From Mycolicibacterium phlei (GTDB lineage Bacteria > Actinomycetota > Actinomycetes > Mycobacteriales > Mycobacteriaceae), in contig NZ_CP014475.1 in assembly GCF_001583415.1 (NCBI RefSeq), positions 2,666,001-2,730,000 on the forward strand: a stretch of 64,000 bases of DNA. Direction: 5' to 3'. Position numbers and translations under genes: made by a program. Under the pieces are notes generated by a model. That model did not search any database, had not been told where the DNA came from, and saw only the letters and a list, made by a program, of their open reading frames with translations. Positions 25,082 through 33,411 of the stretch are shown one piece after another (position 1 is the first letter of the stretch; each line of letters begins with the position of its first letter).

Positions 25082-26263
25082 CTAGATCATCGCCCGCAGC
25101 GGGCCCTCGGGATCGACACCCAGAGAGCTCAGCGCGGAGGCGTGGAACACGGTGCCCGGCACGTGAATCGCGTGCAGCTGTCCGACGTGCACGTCACGCC
25201 AGTACCGCTGCAGCGGCTTGTCCATGCGCGCGGCGTTGCCACCGCAGCGGGCGAAGATCTCGTCGACGGCCGACACCGCCCGCCACACGGCGCGGATCTG
25301 GGTGCGCCGGCCGGCGGCGCGGTCCTCGAAGGACACCTCCTTGCCGGCCGCCACGATGTCGTAGATGCGCTCGGCGTTGGCCAGCAGTTCCTGGCGCGCG
25401 GCGTTGATGTCCGCGGCGGCCTCGCCGATCGCGTACATGACGTAGGGGTCGTCCTTGACGGCCACACCGCTGGCGTTGACCCGCGAGCGCTGGTAGTCCA
25501 GCGCGGCGGCCAGCGCGCCCTCGGCGATGCCGATGGTGGCCGAGGAGATGCCCAGCGGGAACATTGTCGACCACGGCATCAGGTACAGCGGCTCGGTCAT
25601 CCCGGCCTCGCGCTGGGCGGTGCCGTCCATGACCTTCATGCCGTCCATGGTGCGGTAGGCGGGCACGAAGGCGTCCTTGACGATGATGTCCTTGGACCCG
25701 GTGCCGCGCAGACCCACGACGTTCCAGGAGTCCTCGACGATCTCGTAGTCCTTGCGCGGCAGGATCATGTGCAGCATCTGCGGCGGCATCAGGGGCTTGC
25801 CCTCGTCGTCGCCGACCATGGCGCCCAGGATGATCCAGTCACAGGCGTCGGTGCCGGAGCTGAACTGCCAGCGGCCGTTGAAGATGTAGCCGCCGTCGAC
25901 CGGGCGCGCGACGCCCTGCGGGGCGTACGGCGAAGCCACCCAGGTGTCGACGTCGTCGGCCCAGATCTCCTCGCCGACACGCGGATCCGCGTAGGCGAGC
26001 TGGTACGGGTGCACACCCACCACACCGTTGATCCAGCCGGCCGACGGGTCCAGCGCCGCGGTGGCCATGACGGTCTCGGCGAATTCGCGGGGATGCACCT
26101 CGTAGCCGCCGTGCTTCTTGGGCTGCAGCAGCCGGATCGAGCCGATCTCCTTCATCGACTTGACCGTGGTGTCGGTCAGCCGACCGATCCGCTCGGCCTC
26201 GACGGCCTGCTCGCGGAACTGGTCGGCCAGCTGCATCACCCGGTCGAGTACGCGTTCACTCAT
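25082..26263 (-). CDS. Flavin-dependent hydroxylase of the acyl-CoA dehydrogenase fold, HsaA-like
   Basis: A 393-residue two-component flavin monooxygenase oxygenase subunit. Family features are HPREFAETVMATAALDPSAGW, GRWQFSSGTDACDW, GLRGTGSKDI and a C-terminal CGGNAARMDKPLQRYWRDV. These match HsaA, which hydroxylates the phenolic 3-HSA to the catechol, using reduced flavin from a separate reductase (HsaB). No HsaB homologue is in the window. The HsaC-like dioxygenase follows directly. Start ATG 26263 lies downstream of the operator at 26329-26343. Confidence 0.9.
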   Translation of the reverse strand: MSERVLDRVMQLADQFREQAVEAERIGRLTDTTVKSMKEIGSIRLLQPKKHGGYEVHPREFAETVMATAALDPSAGWINGVVGVHPYQLAYADPRVGEEIWADDVDTWVASPYAPQGVARPVDGGYIFNGRWQFSSGTDACDWIILGAMVGDDEGKPLMPPQMLHMILPRKDYEIVEDSWNVVGLRGTGSKDIIVKDAFVPAYRTMDGMKVMDGTAQREAGMTEPLYLMPWSTMFPLGISSATIGIAEGALAAALDYQRSRVNASGVAVKDDPYVMYAIGEAAADINAARQELLANAERIYDIVAAGKEVSFEDRAAGRRTQIRAVWRAVSAVDEIFARCGGNAARMDKPLQRYWRDVHVGQLHAIHVPGTVFHASALSSLGVDPEGPLRAMI

Positions 26264-26328
26264 CCTGAATCCTCACTGTGTGCTTGTCCTGAATGGTCTA
26301 CCGCACCGGGCGGTCCGATGGCCCCTAT

Positions 26329-26343
26329 TCCCAATCAGCGGAC
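26329..26343. promoter_or_regulatory. Island operator, site 7 (upstream of the HsaA/HsaC-like pair)
   Basis: TCCCAATCAGCGGAC matches TCCCGNTNANCGGGA at 9 of 12 positions. It lies in the gap between the ferredoxin stop (26355) and ATG 26263. A -10-like TAGACC (minus strand, 26295-26300) predicts a start about 48 bases from the site centre. Confidence 0.5.
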
Positions 26344-26354
26344 CGCGTTTCCTG

Positions 26355-26648
26355 TCAGTACTCGATGTGGCAGTCGTCGCTGACCGGCCGGGCCTGGCAC
26401 CCGAGCACCAGTCCGTCGGCGACATCGCCCGGTTCAAGGATGTCGTTGGCGTCCATGGCGACCTCTCCGCTGAGCACGGTCGCCACGCACGCGCCGCAGC
26501 GGCCCTCACGGCAGGAGAACGGCGCCTCGATCCCGGCGTCGAGCAGCACCTCGACGAGCGTCTTGTCGCGGGGCCAGTCCAGCCGGTGCTGAACTCCGTC
26601 GAGGTCGATCACGAGCGCGGCGGCCACGCGGGTATCGGCTTGGTTCAT
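26355..26648 (-). CDS. [2Fe-2S] ferredoxin, plant type, stand-alone
   Basis: A 97-residue ferredoxin. The cluster ligands are in CREGRCGACVA (C-x4-C-x2-C) with the fourth in LGCQAR about 30 residues later. ATG 26648 is chosen because AGGA lies 8 bases upstream; ATG 26654 is too close to that site. The domain resembles the C-terminal third of KshB, but no reductase module is attached. It may deliver electrons to the KshA homologue. Divergent from a Baeyer-Villiger monooxygenase, sharing the operator at 26722-26736. Confidence 0.88.
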   Translation of the reverse strand: MNQADTRVAAALVIDLDGVQHRLDWPRDKTLVEVLLDAGIEAPFSCREGRCGACVATVLSGEVAMDANDILEPGDVADGLVLGCQARPVSDDCHIEY

Positions 26649-26721
26649 GGGCATGATCCTGTGCGCGCGGCCCGGCCGGGTCGACCTGCGGTTCCGATGG
26701 TCGGTACACCTCGGCGCAACT

Positions 26722-26736
26722 GTCCGGTCACCGGGA
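26722..26736. promoter_or_regulatory. Island operator, site 8 (between ferredoxin and BVMO gene)
   Basis: GTCCGGTCACCGGGA matches TCCCGNTNANCGGGA at 10 of 12 positions. The centre (26729) is 50 bases from GTG 26779. That start is preceded by TACCGT (26767-26772) and a 6-base gap, a clear leaderless promoter. The ferredoxin start is 81 bases away on the other side, and I see no good -10 for it. Confidence 0.65.
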
Positions 26737-26778
26737 AAGCCGGCGGGCACCGTATTCTCGTCGGCTTACCGTGACGGC

Positions 26779-28407
26779 GTGGCTATCTCCGAACAAGCGT
26801 CGAACGTGAATGCGGACAACGTTGATGCCGTCGTCGTGGGTGCGGGCTTCGGCGGGCTCTACGCCCTGCACAAGTTCCGCGAGCAGGGTCTGAGCGTCCG
26901 GGTGTTCGAGGCCGCTCCCGAAGTGGGCGGCACCTGGTACTTCAACCGGTACCCCGGCGCCCGCTGCGACGTCGAGAGCCTCGACTACTGCTACTCCTTC
27001 TCCGACGAGCTGCAGCAGGAGTGGACCTGGACGGAGAAGTACGCCACCCAGGGCGAGATCCTCAAGTACATCAAGTGGGTCGCCGACAAGCTGGATCTGC
27101 GCAGCGGGATCACCTTCAACACCCGGGTGACCTCGGCGCACCTCGACGAGGACACGCTGCGCTGGACGGTGACCACCGACACCGGCGAGGTGGTCAACGC
27201 GCGGTTCGTGGTGATGGCGACCGGCCCGCTGTCGGCGCCGCTGACCCCCAACATCCCCGGCCTGGACAGCTTCGCCGGCGAGACCTACCACACCGCGCAC
27301 TGGCCGCACGAGGAGGTGGACTTCACCGGCAAGCGGGTCGCGGTGATCGGCACCGGTTCCTCGGGTATCCAGTCCATCCCGATCATCGCCGAGCAGGCGT
27401 CCCAGCTGTACGTGTTCCAGCGCACGCCGAATTACAGTGTCCCGGCGGGCAATCGGCCGCTGACCCCGGAGGAGATCGCCGAGGCCAAGGCCACCTACGC
27501 CGAGCGGCGGCAGAAGTCGTGGCGCAGCGGGGGAGGCTCACCGCACGTGCCGCACCCCAAGCTGACCATGGAGTGCACCCCGGAGGAGCGCCGCGAGGCG
27601 TTCGAGAAGCGGTGGCAGCTCGGCGGCGTGCTGTTCTCCAAGACGTTCTCCGACCAGATGATCGACCCCGAGGCCAACGAGGAGGCCCGGAAGTTCTACG
27701 AGGAGAAGATCCGCGCGATCATCGACGACCCCGAGGTCGCCGATCTGCTGATCCCCAACGACCATCCAATCGGCACCAAGCGGATCTGCACCGACACCAA
27801 CTACTTCCAGACCTTCAACCGGCCGAACGTCAAGCTCATCAGCGTCCGCCAGACCCCGATCACCGCGATCGACGCCACCGGCATCCAGACCACCGACGCC
27901 CACTACGACGTCGACGTCCTGGTGCTGGCGACGGGGTTCGACGCGATGACCGGCGCGCTGAACAAGATTGACATCCGCGGCCGCGGCGGCGAGAAGCTGG
28001 CCGACGACTGGGCGAACGGTCCGCGCACCTACCTCGGTCTGGGCATCGACGGTTTCCCCAACCTGTTCCTGGTGTCGGGCCCGGGGGCGCCCGCGGTGCT
28101 GGCCAACATGGTGCTGCACGCGGAGGCCAACATCAACTGGATCTCCGACGCCATCGCCTATCTCGACGAGCACGGCTACGCGGCCATCGAGCCGACCACC
28201 GACGCGGTGGACAACTGGGGCGCCGAATGCACACGGCGCGCGGACGCCACCCTGTTCCCGAAGGCCAACTCCTGGTACATGGGCGCCAACGTGCCGGGCA
28301 AGCCACGCGGGTTCATGCTGTTCATCGGCGGCTTCGCCACCTACCTCGACATCTGCGCCGAGGTCGCGGGGGCCGGCTACAAGGGATTCCAGTTGCTGTC
28401 CACCTGA
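26779..28407 (+). CDS. Baeyer-Villiger flavin monooxygenase (CHMO/steroid-monooxygenase type)
   Basis: A 542-residue type I Baeyer-Villiger monooxygenase without N-terminal extension. FAD motif VVVGAGFGGLYALHKF (about 18-33), a GGTWYFNRYPGARCDVES segment, the fingerprint FAGETYHTAHWP (164-175), and the NADPH motif VIGTGSSGIQSIP are all intact. GTG 26779 fits a leaderless start. It oxidises a ketone to an ester or lactone; cyclohexanone, steroid and cyclopentadecanone monooxygenases share this form. With the gene at 15528 it gives the island two such enzymes. Confidence 0.93.
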   Translation: MAISEQASNVNADNVDAVVVGAGFGGLYALHKFREQGLSVRVFEAAPEVGGTWYFNRYPGARCDVESLDYCYSFSDELQQEWTWTEKYATQGEILKYIKWVADKLDLRSGITFNTRVTSAHLDEDTLRWTVTTDTGEVVNARFVVMATGPLSAPLTPNIPGLDSFAGETYHTAHWPHEEVDFTGKRVAVIGTGSSGIQSIPIIAEQASQLYVFQRTPNYSVPAGNRPLTPEEIAEAKATYAERRQKSWRSGGGSPHVPHPKLTMECTPEERREAFEKRWQLGGVLFSKTFSDQMIDPEANEEARKFYEEKIRAIIDDPEVADLLIPNDHPIGTKRICTDTNYFQTFNRPNVKLISVRQTPITAIDATGIQTTDAHYDVDVLVLATGFDAMTGALNKIDIRGRGGEKLADDWANGPRTYLGLGIDGFPNLFLVSGPGAPAVLANMVLHAEANINWISDAIAYLDEHGYAAIEPTTDAVDNWGAECTRRADATLFPKANSWYMGANVPGKPRGFMLFIGGFATYLDICAEVAGAGYKGFQLLST

Positions 28408-28420
28408 TTCGGACATGCGG

Positions 28421-28453
28421 AAAAGGGGCGGGCCCGGCAGGCCCGCCCCTTTT
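28421..28453. terminator. Strong bidirectional terminator
   Basis: A 13-bp perfect stem (28421-28433 AAAAGGGGCGGGC with 28441-28453) and a 7-base loop, with A-tract and T-tract at either end. It ends both the BVMO gene (stop 28407) and the convergent hydrolase gene (stop 28468). Confidence 0.88.
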
Positions 28454-28467
28454 TCGTCTTCTGCCTG

Positions 28468-29343
28468 CTACCGGCCGCGGTTGAGGAACGCCAGCACGAC
28501 GTTCTCGAACGCCTCCTTGGCCTCGATCATCGCCCAGTGCCCGCAGTTAGGGAACACGTGCAGTTCGGCGTTGGGGATGGTGCGCATCGGGATCAGCGAC
28601 ATGTCCAGCGGGCTGACCCGGTCGTCGCGTCCCCACGTCAGCAGAGTCGGTGCGGCGACCTTGTGCATCTGGGCCCAGGGCAGCGGCGCGTCGCTGCTGC
28701 GCATGAACGCCATCATCTGAGCGAACGCGGCCTTGCCGTACATCCGGCGCGCCGCCTCCAGCGTCTCCGGATCGGTGGCCAGCTGCCAGCGCTCCTCGAT
28801 CAGCTGCTCGGTCACCAGCGACTGGTCGTAGACCATCGACTTCAGCCAGTCCACCAGGCGCTGCCGGGTCGGGTCCTCGGTGAACTCCTGCAGCAGCCGG
28901 ATGCCCTCGCTGGGGCCCGGGCTGAAGATGTTGGTGCCGATACCGCCGATGGTGACGAGCTTGCCGATGCGGTCCGGGTGGTTGATCGCGAAGTTGATGC
29001 CGACACCGCCGCCCATCGAGTTGCCGACGATGTCGACACGGTCGACGCCGAGCGCGTCGAGGAACGGCGCGACAGTGGCCTGCGCGGTGATCATGGGGTG
29101 GCCGCCGAAGTCGTCGGTGACGCCGAACCCCGGGAACTCCAGGATCAGGCAGCGGAAGTGCTCGGCGAACGTCGGCAGGACACCGCGGAAGTTGCGCCAG
29201 CCGGTCACCCCCGGGCCCGAGCCGTGCAAAAACAGCACGACCGGACCCTCGCCGGCGTCGTAGTAACGCAGCACTCCCTGCGGGGTCTGGATCTCACGGA
29301 GGTCGTTCTGCACACGGGCGATGAAAGCTGCTGCATCGGTCAC
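28468..29343 (-). CDS. Meta-cleavage product hydrolase, HsaD-like (alpha/beta hydrolase)
   Basis: A 291-residue C-C bond hydrolase. The oxyanion region HGSGPGVTGW is near residue 40, nucleophile Ser109 is in GNSMGGG, the acid Asp is in WGRDDRVSPLD (240-241), and His269 is in CGHWAMIE. These are the MhpC/BphD/HsaD signatures. It would hydrolyse the product of the HsaC-like dioxygenase. GTG 29343 is the best start; the upstream extension reads into the promoter. It is divergent from the mce operon and shares the operator at 29401-29415. Confidence 0.9.
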   Translation of the reverse strand: MTDAAAFIARVQNDLREIQTPQGVLRYYDAGEGPVVLFLHGSGPGVTGWRNFRGVLPTFAEHFRCLILEFPGFGVTDDFGGHPMITAQATVAPFLDALGVDRVDIVGNSMGGGVGINFAINHPDRIGKLVTIGGIGTNIFSPGPSEGIRLLQEFTEDPTRQRLVDWLKSMVYDQSLVTEQLIEERWQLATDPETLEAARRMYGKAAFAQMMAFMRSSDAPLPWAQMHKVAAPTLLTWGRDDRVSPLDMSLIPMRTIPNAELHVFPNCGHWAMIEAKEAFENVVLAFLNRGR

Positions 29344-29400
29344 GCAGACAGCGTGCCACGCGTGCCCGCGGCGCCGGTCCCAGGTTCCATTCAACGGACC

Positions 29401-29415
29401 TCCCGGTAAGCGGGA
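29401..29415. promoter_or_regulatory. Island operator, site 9 (hsaD-like / mce divergent promoter), perfect copy
   Basis: TCCCGGTAAGCGGGA is a perfect match to TCCCGNTNANCGGGA (12 of 12). It lies between GTG 29343 and ATG 29517. On the mce side GACGCT (29446-29451) would predict a start about 50 bases from the centre, leaving a leader that carries AGGAGG. No clear -10 is seen on the hydrolase side. Confidence 0.75.
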
Positions 29416-29516
29416 CGCTCACTGGGCGACCGATCGCTTGATTGCGACGCTAGCGCTCCGAGACATGCGGCGCAGTGCGCGCCCGTGCGGTCATGCAGTT
29501 ACAGGAGGCCCGATCG

Positions 29517-30323
29517 ATGGTTGACGCACCCGACCGGTGGTCGGCGGGGTTGCCGCCGTTGCGCAACCTGCAGGGGCCGATGCAGGCGGTGGGGGCGTTG
29601 TTCTCGATGTCGGCTGATGCGGTGCGTTATGTGTTTCGGCGGCCGTTTCAGTGGCGGGAGTTTCTGGAGCAGTGCTGGTTCATCGCGCGGGTGTCGCTGG
29701 CGCCGACGTTGTTGGTGGCGATCCCGTTCACGGTGCTGGTCAGCTTCACGTTGAACATCCTGCTGCGCGAGTTGGGTGCGGCTGACCTGTCGGGGGCCGG
29801 TGCGGCGTTCGGCGCGGTGACCCAGGTGGGTCCGATCGTGACGGTGCTGATTGTGGCCGGGGCGGGTGCGACGGCGATGTGCGCGGATCTGGGCTCGCGC
29901 ACCATCCGCGAGGAGATCGACGCGATGGAGGTGCTGGGTATCAACCCGGTGCAGCGGTTGGTGACTCCGCGGATGCTGGCTTCCGGGTTGGTGGCGTTGC
30001 TGCTCAACAGCCTGGTGGTGATCATCGGGATCCTGGGTGGTTACACGTTTTCGGTGTTCATCCAGGACGTCAACCCGGGTGCGTTCGCCGCGGGCATCAC
30101 GTTGTTGACCGGGGTGCCGGAGGTGATCATCTCCTGTGTCAAGGCCGCGTTGTTCGGGTTGATCGCCGGGCTGGTGGCGTGTTTCCGCGGGCTGACGATC
30201 TCCGGGGGCGGGGCCAAGGCGGTGGGTAACGCGGTCAACGAGACCGTCGTGTACGCGTTCATGGCGCTGTTCGTGATCAACGTGGTCGTCACCGCCATCG
30301 GCATCCGGATGACGGCGGGGTGA
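29517..30323 (+). CDS. yrbEA: YrbE/MlaE-type permease A of the Mce lipid importer
   Basis: A 268-residue integral membrane protein of the MlaE family with about five hydrophobic helices. The conserved cytoplasmic loop EEIDAMEVLGINPVQRL is present, as is a GPIVTVLIVAGAGATAMCADLG segment. YrbE proteins are the permeases of Mce transporters, working with the MceG ATPase encoded elsewhere. ATG 29517 has AGGAGG 8 bases upstream; the longer readings lack such a site. First gene of an eight-gene operon running to 38710. Confidence 0.94.
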   Translation: MVDAPDRWSAGLPPLRNLQGPMQAVGALFSMSADAVRYVFRRPFQWREFLEQCWFIARVSLAPTLLVAIPFTVLVSFTLNILLRELGAADLSGAGAAFGAVTQVGPIVTVLIVAGAGATAMCADLGSRTIREEIDAMEVLGINPVQRLVTPRMLASGLVALLLNSLVVIIGILGGYTFSVFIQDVNPGAFAAGITLLTGVPEVIISCVKAALFGLIAGLVACFRGLTISGGGAKAVGNAVNETVVYAFMALFVINVVVTAIGIRMTAG

Positions 30324-31186
30324 CGCAGATGGGCACTGTTCAGATCCTCAGGTCGACCTATCCGCGGTTCACCCGGTCGGTGCGCCGCCCGGTTGATGCG
30401 CTCTCGCGCATCGGCGATCACATGCTGTTCTACCTGCGCGCGCTGGCCGGGGTGCCGCACGCGGCGATGCACTTCCGCAAGGAGATCATCCGGCTGATCG
30501 CCGAGATCTCCATGGGCGCGGGCACGCTGGCGATGATCGGCGGCACCGTGGCCATCGTCGGCTTTTTGACCCTGGCCGCCGGCGGCACGCTGGCCGTGCA
30601 GGGCTACTCCTCACTCGGCGACATCGGCATCGAGGCGCTGACCGGGTTCCTGGCGGCGTTCATCAACGTGCGCATCGCCGCACCGGTGGTCGCCGGGATC
30701 GGGCTGGCCGCCACCTTCGGCGCCGGGGTGACCGCCCAGTTGGGGGCGATGCGCATCAACGAGGAGATCGACGCGCTGGAGTCGATGGCGATCCGCCCCA
30801 TCGAATACCTGGTGTCGACCCGGATCGTGGCCGGCATGGTGGCCATCACCCCGCTGTACTCGATCGCGGTGATCCTGTCGTTTGTGGCCTCCCAGTTCAC
30901 CACCGTGGTGTTGTTCGGCCAGTCCGGCGGGTTGTATGACCACTACTTCGACACCTTCCTCAACCCGATCGACCTGCTCTGGTCGTTCCTGCAGGCGGTG
31001 TTGATGGCGATCACGATCCTGTTGATCCACACCTACTTCGGCTACTTCGCCGCCGGCGGCCCCTCCGGCGTCGGGGTGGCGGTCGGCAACGCCGTACGCA
31101 CCTCCCTGGTCGTCGTCGTCTCGGTCACCCTGCTGGTCTCCCTGTCGATCTACGGCTCCAACGGCAACTTCAACCTGTCCGGATAG
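30320..31186 (+). CDS. yrbEB: YrbE/MlaE-type permease B of the Mce lipid importer
   Basis: A 288-residue MlaE-family permease and partner of YrbEA. The coupling loop INEEIDALESMAIRPIEYLV and the helix ahead of it (GLAATFGAGVTAQLGAM) are conserved. GTG 30320 overlaps the upstream stop (GTGA); ATG 30329 is the alternative. With the paralogue it forms the inner-membrane channel for the substrate delivered by the MceA-F tunnel. Confidence 0.94.
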   Translation: MTQMGTVQILRSTYPRFTRSVRRPVDALSRIGDHMLFYLRALAGVPHAAMHFRKEIIRLIAEISMGAGTLAMIGGTVAIVGFLTLAAGGTLAVQGYSSLGDIGIEALTGFLAAFINVRIAAPVVAGIGLAATFGAGVTAQLGAMRINEEIDALESMAIRPIEYLVSTRIVAGMVAITPLYSIAVILSFVASQFTTVVLFGQSGGLYDHYFDTFLNPIDLLWSFLQAVLMAITILLIHTYFGYFAAGGPSGVGVAVGNAVRTSLVVVVSVTLLVSLSIYGSNGNFNLSG

Positions 31187-31192
31187 GTGGCG

Positions 31193-32398
31193 ATGTCGAC
31201 GAAAGAGGAAAAGCTACCCCCGCCAGACAAGCGGCTGGTGGCGACCGGCCTGGTCACGGTTCTGGTGCTGGCCGCGGTGGTCGCGCTGGCGGTGGCGCTG
31301 TTCCGCGGGGATCTCACCAAGACCGAACCGCTGACGGTGATCGCCGAACGCGCCGGTCTGGTGATGAACCCCGACGCCCGGGTGAAGCTGAACGGCGCCC
31401 AGGTCGGCACGGTGTCCTCGATCGAGCCGCTGCCGGACGGACGGGCCAAGCTGCACCTCGCGATCGACCCGGAGGCGATGTCGCTGATCCCGGCCAACGT
31501 GCGGGTCGACATCGGCTCGACGACGGTCTTCGGCGCCAAGTCGGTATCCCTTGTCCCACCGCCGGATCCGTCACCGGAGTCGGTGCGGCCCGGTCAGGTG
31601 CTCGATGTCGAGCACGTCACCGTCGAGATCAACACGATCTTCGAGCAGTTGGTCGCCGTGCTGAGCAGGATCGAACCCGCCAAGCTCAACGAGACCCTCG
31701 GCGCCCTGTCGTCCGGGCTGAGCGGGCGCGGCGAGAAGTTCGGCCAGATGCTGGTCGACCTCGACGAGATGCTCGCGACCATCGGGGTGGACAACCTCAG
31801 CCACGACCTGTCCGTGATGCCGGAGGTGCTCGACGGCTACGCCGATGCCGCCCCGGATCTGCTCACCATCGTCGACAACTCGACCAGCATCAGCGACACG
31901 CTCGTCGAGAAACAACAGGACTTGGACACGATGCTGCTCAGCGCGATCGGCCTGGCCGAGGTCGGCAACGACGTCCTCGGCGAGAACCGGCCGGCCATCA
32001 CCGACGTGATGAGGCTGCTGGTGCCCACCACCGATCTGACCAACCAGTACAGCCCCGCTATCAACTGCATGCTCAAGGGCATGGTTCCGCTCGCCACCGC
32101 GGCGCCGCTTCCGGTTCCGGGTGTGCTGCTGCTGGACTCCTTCGTCCTCGGCTCCGAGCGCTACCGCTATCCCAGTAACCTGCCGAAGGTCGCGGCCAAG
32201 GGTGGGCCGCAGTGCGCCGGCCTGCCCGAGCTCGGCTACGAGGAGCGGGCGCCGTACGTCGTCACCGACACCAACGCCAGCCGCGCCGCCTACGGCAACC
32301 AGGGCATCCTGCTGAACTCCGACGCGCTCAAGCAGGCGCTGTTCGGCCCGATCGACGGGCCGCCGCGTAACACCGCACAGGTGGGGATGCCCGGATGA
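31193..32398 (+). CDS. mceA: Mce family protein MceA
   Basis: A 401-residue MlaD/Mce protein. An N-terminal membrane anchor (LVATGLVTVLVLAAVVALAVA, roughly residues 16-36) is followed by the MCE domain (TVIAERAGLVMNPDARVKLNG... VGTVSSIEPLPDG) and a long helical region, then a C-terminal part with PSNLPKVAAKGGPQC. ATG 31193 is used; the in-frame GTG at 31187, one base after the yrbEB stop, is possible. Forms part of the hexameric tunnel for lipid or steroid import. Confidence 0.93.
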   Translation: MSTKEEKLPPPDKRLVATGLVTVLVLAAVVALAVALFRGDLTKTEPLTVIAERAGLVMNPDARVKLNGAQVGTVSSIEPLPDGRAKLHLAIDPEAMSLIPANVRVDIGSTTVFGAKSVSLVPPPDPSPESVRPGQVLDVEHVTVEINTIFEQLVAVLSRIEPAKLNETLGALSSGLSGRGEKFGQMLVDLDEMLATIGVDNLSHDLSVMPEVLDGYADAAPDLLTIVDNSTSISDTLVEKQQDLDTMLLSAIGLAEVGNDVLGENRPAITDVMRLLVPTTDLTNQYSPAINCMLKGMVPLATAAPLPVPGVLLLDSFVLGSERYRYPSNLPKVAAKGGPQCAGLPELGYEERAPYVVTDTNASRAAYGNQGILLNSDALKQALFGPIDGPPRNTAQVGMPG

Positions 32399-33411
32399 GA
32401 GCCACCGGTATCAAGTTCGGCGTGTTCGGGGTGGTCATGCTGCTGCTGACCGCCGGGCTGTTCGTGATCTTCGGTCAGTACCGCTCGGGGTCCGCGCACA
32501 GCTACTCCGCGGTGTTCGACGACGTATCCGACCTCAAACCCGGTGACTCCGTTCGGGTTTCCGGTATCCGGGTCGGCACCGTCAAGGACGTCACGCTGCA
32601 GCCGGACGCCACCGTCGTCGTCGACTTCGACGCGAACTCCGACATCGCGCTCACCGCCGGCACCAAGGTGGCGGTGCGCTACCTCAACCTGGTCGGTGAC
32701 CGCTACCTCGAGCTCATCGACAGCCCCGGATCCGCGTCGATCCTGCCTGCGGGCGCACGCATCCCGGCCGAGCAGACCGAACCGGCACTGGATCTCGACC
32801 TGCTGCTCGGCGGCCTCAAACCGGTCATCCGGGGGCTGAACCCCGACGACGTCAACGCGCTGACCAGCTCGCTGATCCAGATCCTGCAGGGCGAGAGCGG
32901 CAACGTCGAATCGCTGTTCGCCAAGACCTCGTCGTTCACCAACGCGATCGCCGACAACGGCCAGACCGTGCGTGAACTCATCGACAACCTGAGCGCGGTC
33001 ATGGCCGTCATCTCCGAGAACGGCGACCAGTTCTCCACCGCGGTCGACCAGTTGGAGCAGCTGATCACCGGCCTGGCCAACGATCGTGACCCGATCGGGG
33101 AGGCGATCACCGCGCTCGACGCGGGCACCGCCTCGCTGGCCGACCTGATGAGCCAGGCCCGCACGCCGCTGGCCGGAACCGTCGACGAGCTCAACCGGGT
33201 GGCGCCCCTCCTCGAGAAGGACATTCCGCTGATGGACATCTCGCTGCAGAAGGCGCCGAACAACTTCAAGAAGATGGTGCGGCTCGGCGCCTACGGCAGC
33301 TTCATCAACCAGTACCTGTGCGGGATCTCGGTGCGGGTCACCGATCTGCAGGGCCGCACCGCCCAATTCCCGTGGGTCCTCCAAGACACCGGAAGGTGCG
33401 GTGAGCCCTGA
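32395..33411 (+). CDS. mceB: Mce family protein MceB
   Basis: A 338-residue Mce protein with an N-terminal anchor (FGVFGVVMLLLTAGLFVIFG), the MCE domain (AVFDDVSDLKPGDSVRVSG, VKDVTLQPDATV), a helical needle region and a C-terminal C-G-I motif (NQYLCGISVRV) ending near a second Cys. It overlaps mceA by four bases (ATGA). One of the six subunits building the trans-envelope conduit. Confidence 0.93.
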   Translation: MRATGIKFGVFGVVMLLLTAGLFVIFGQYRSGSAHSYSAVFDDVSDLKPGDSVRVSGIRVGTVKDVTLQPDATVVVDFDANSDIALTAGTKVAVRYLNLVGDRYLELIDSPGSASILPAGARIPAEQTEPALDLDLLLGGLKPVIRGLNPDDVNALTSSLIQILQGESGNVESLFAKTSSFTNAIADNGQTVRELIDNLSAVMAVISENGDQFSTAVDQLEQLITGLANDRDPIGEAITALDAGTASLADLMSQARTPLAGTVDELNRVAPLLEKDIPLMDISLQKAPNNFKKMVRLGAYGSFINQYLCGISVRVTDLQGRTAQFPWVLQDTGRCGEP

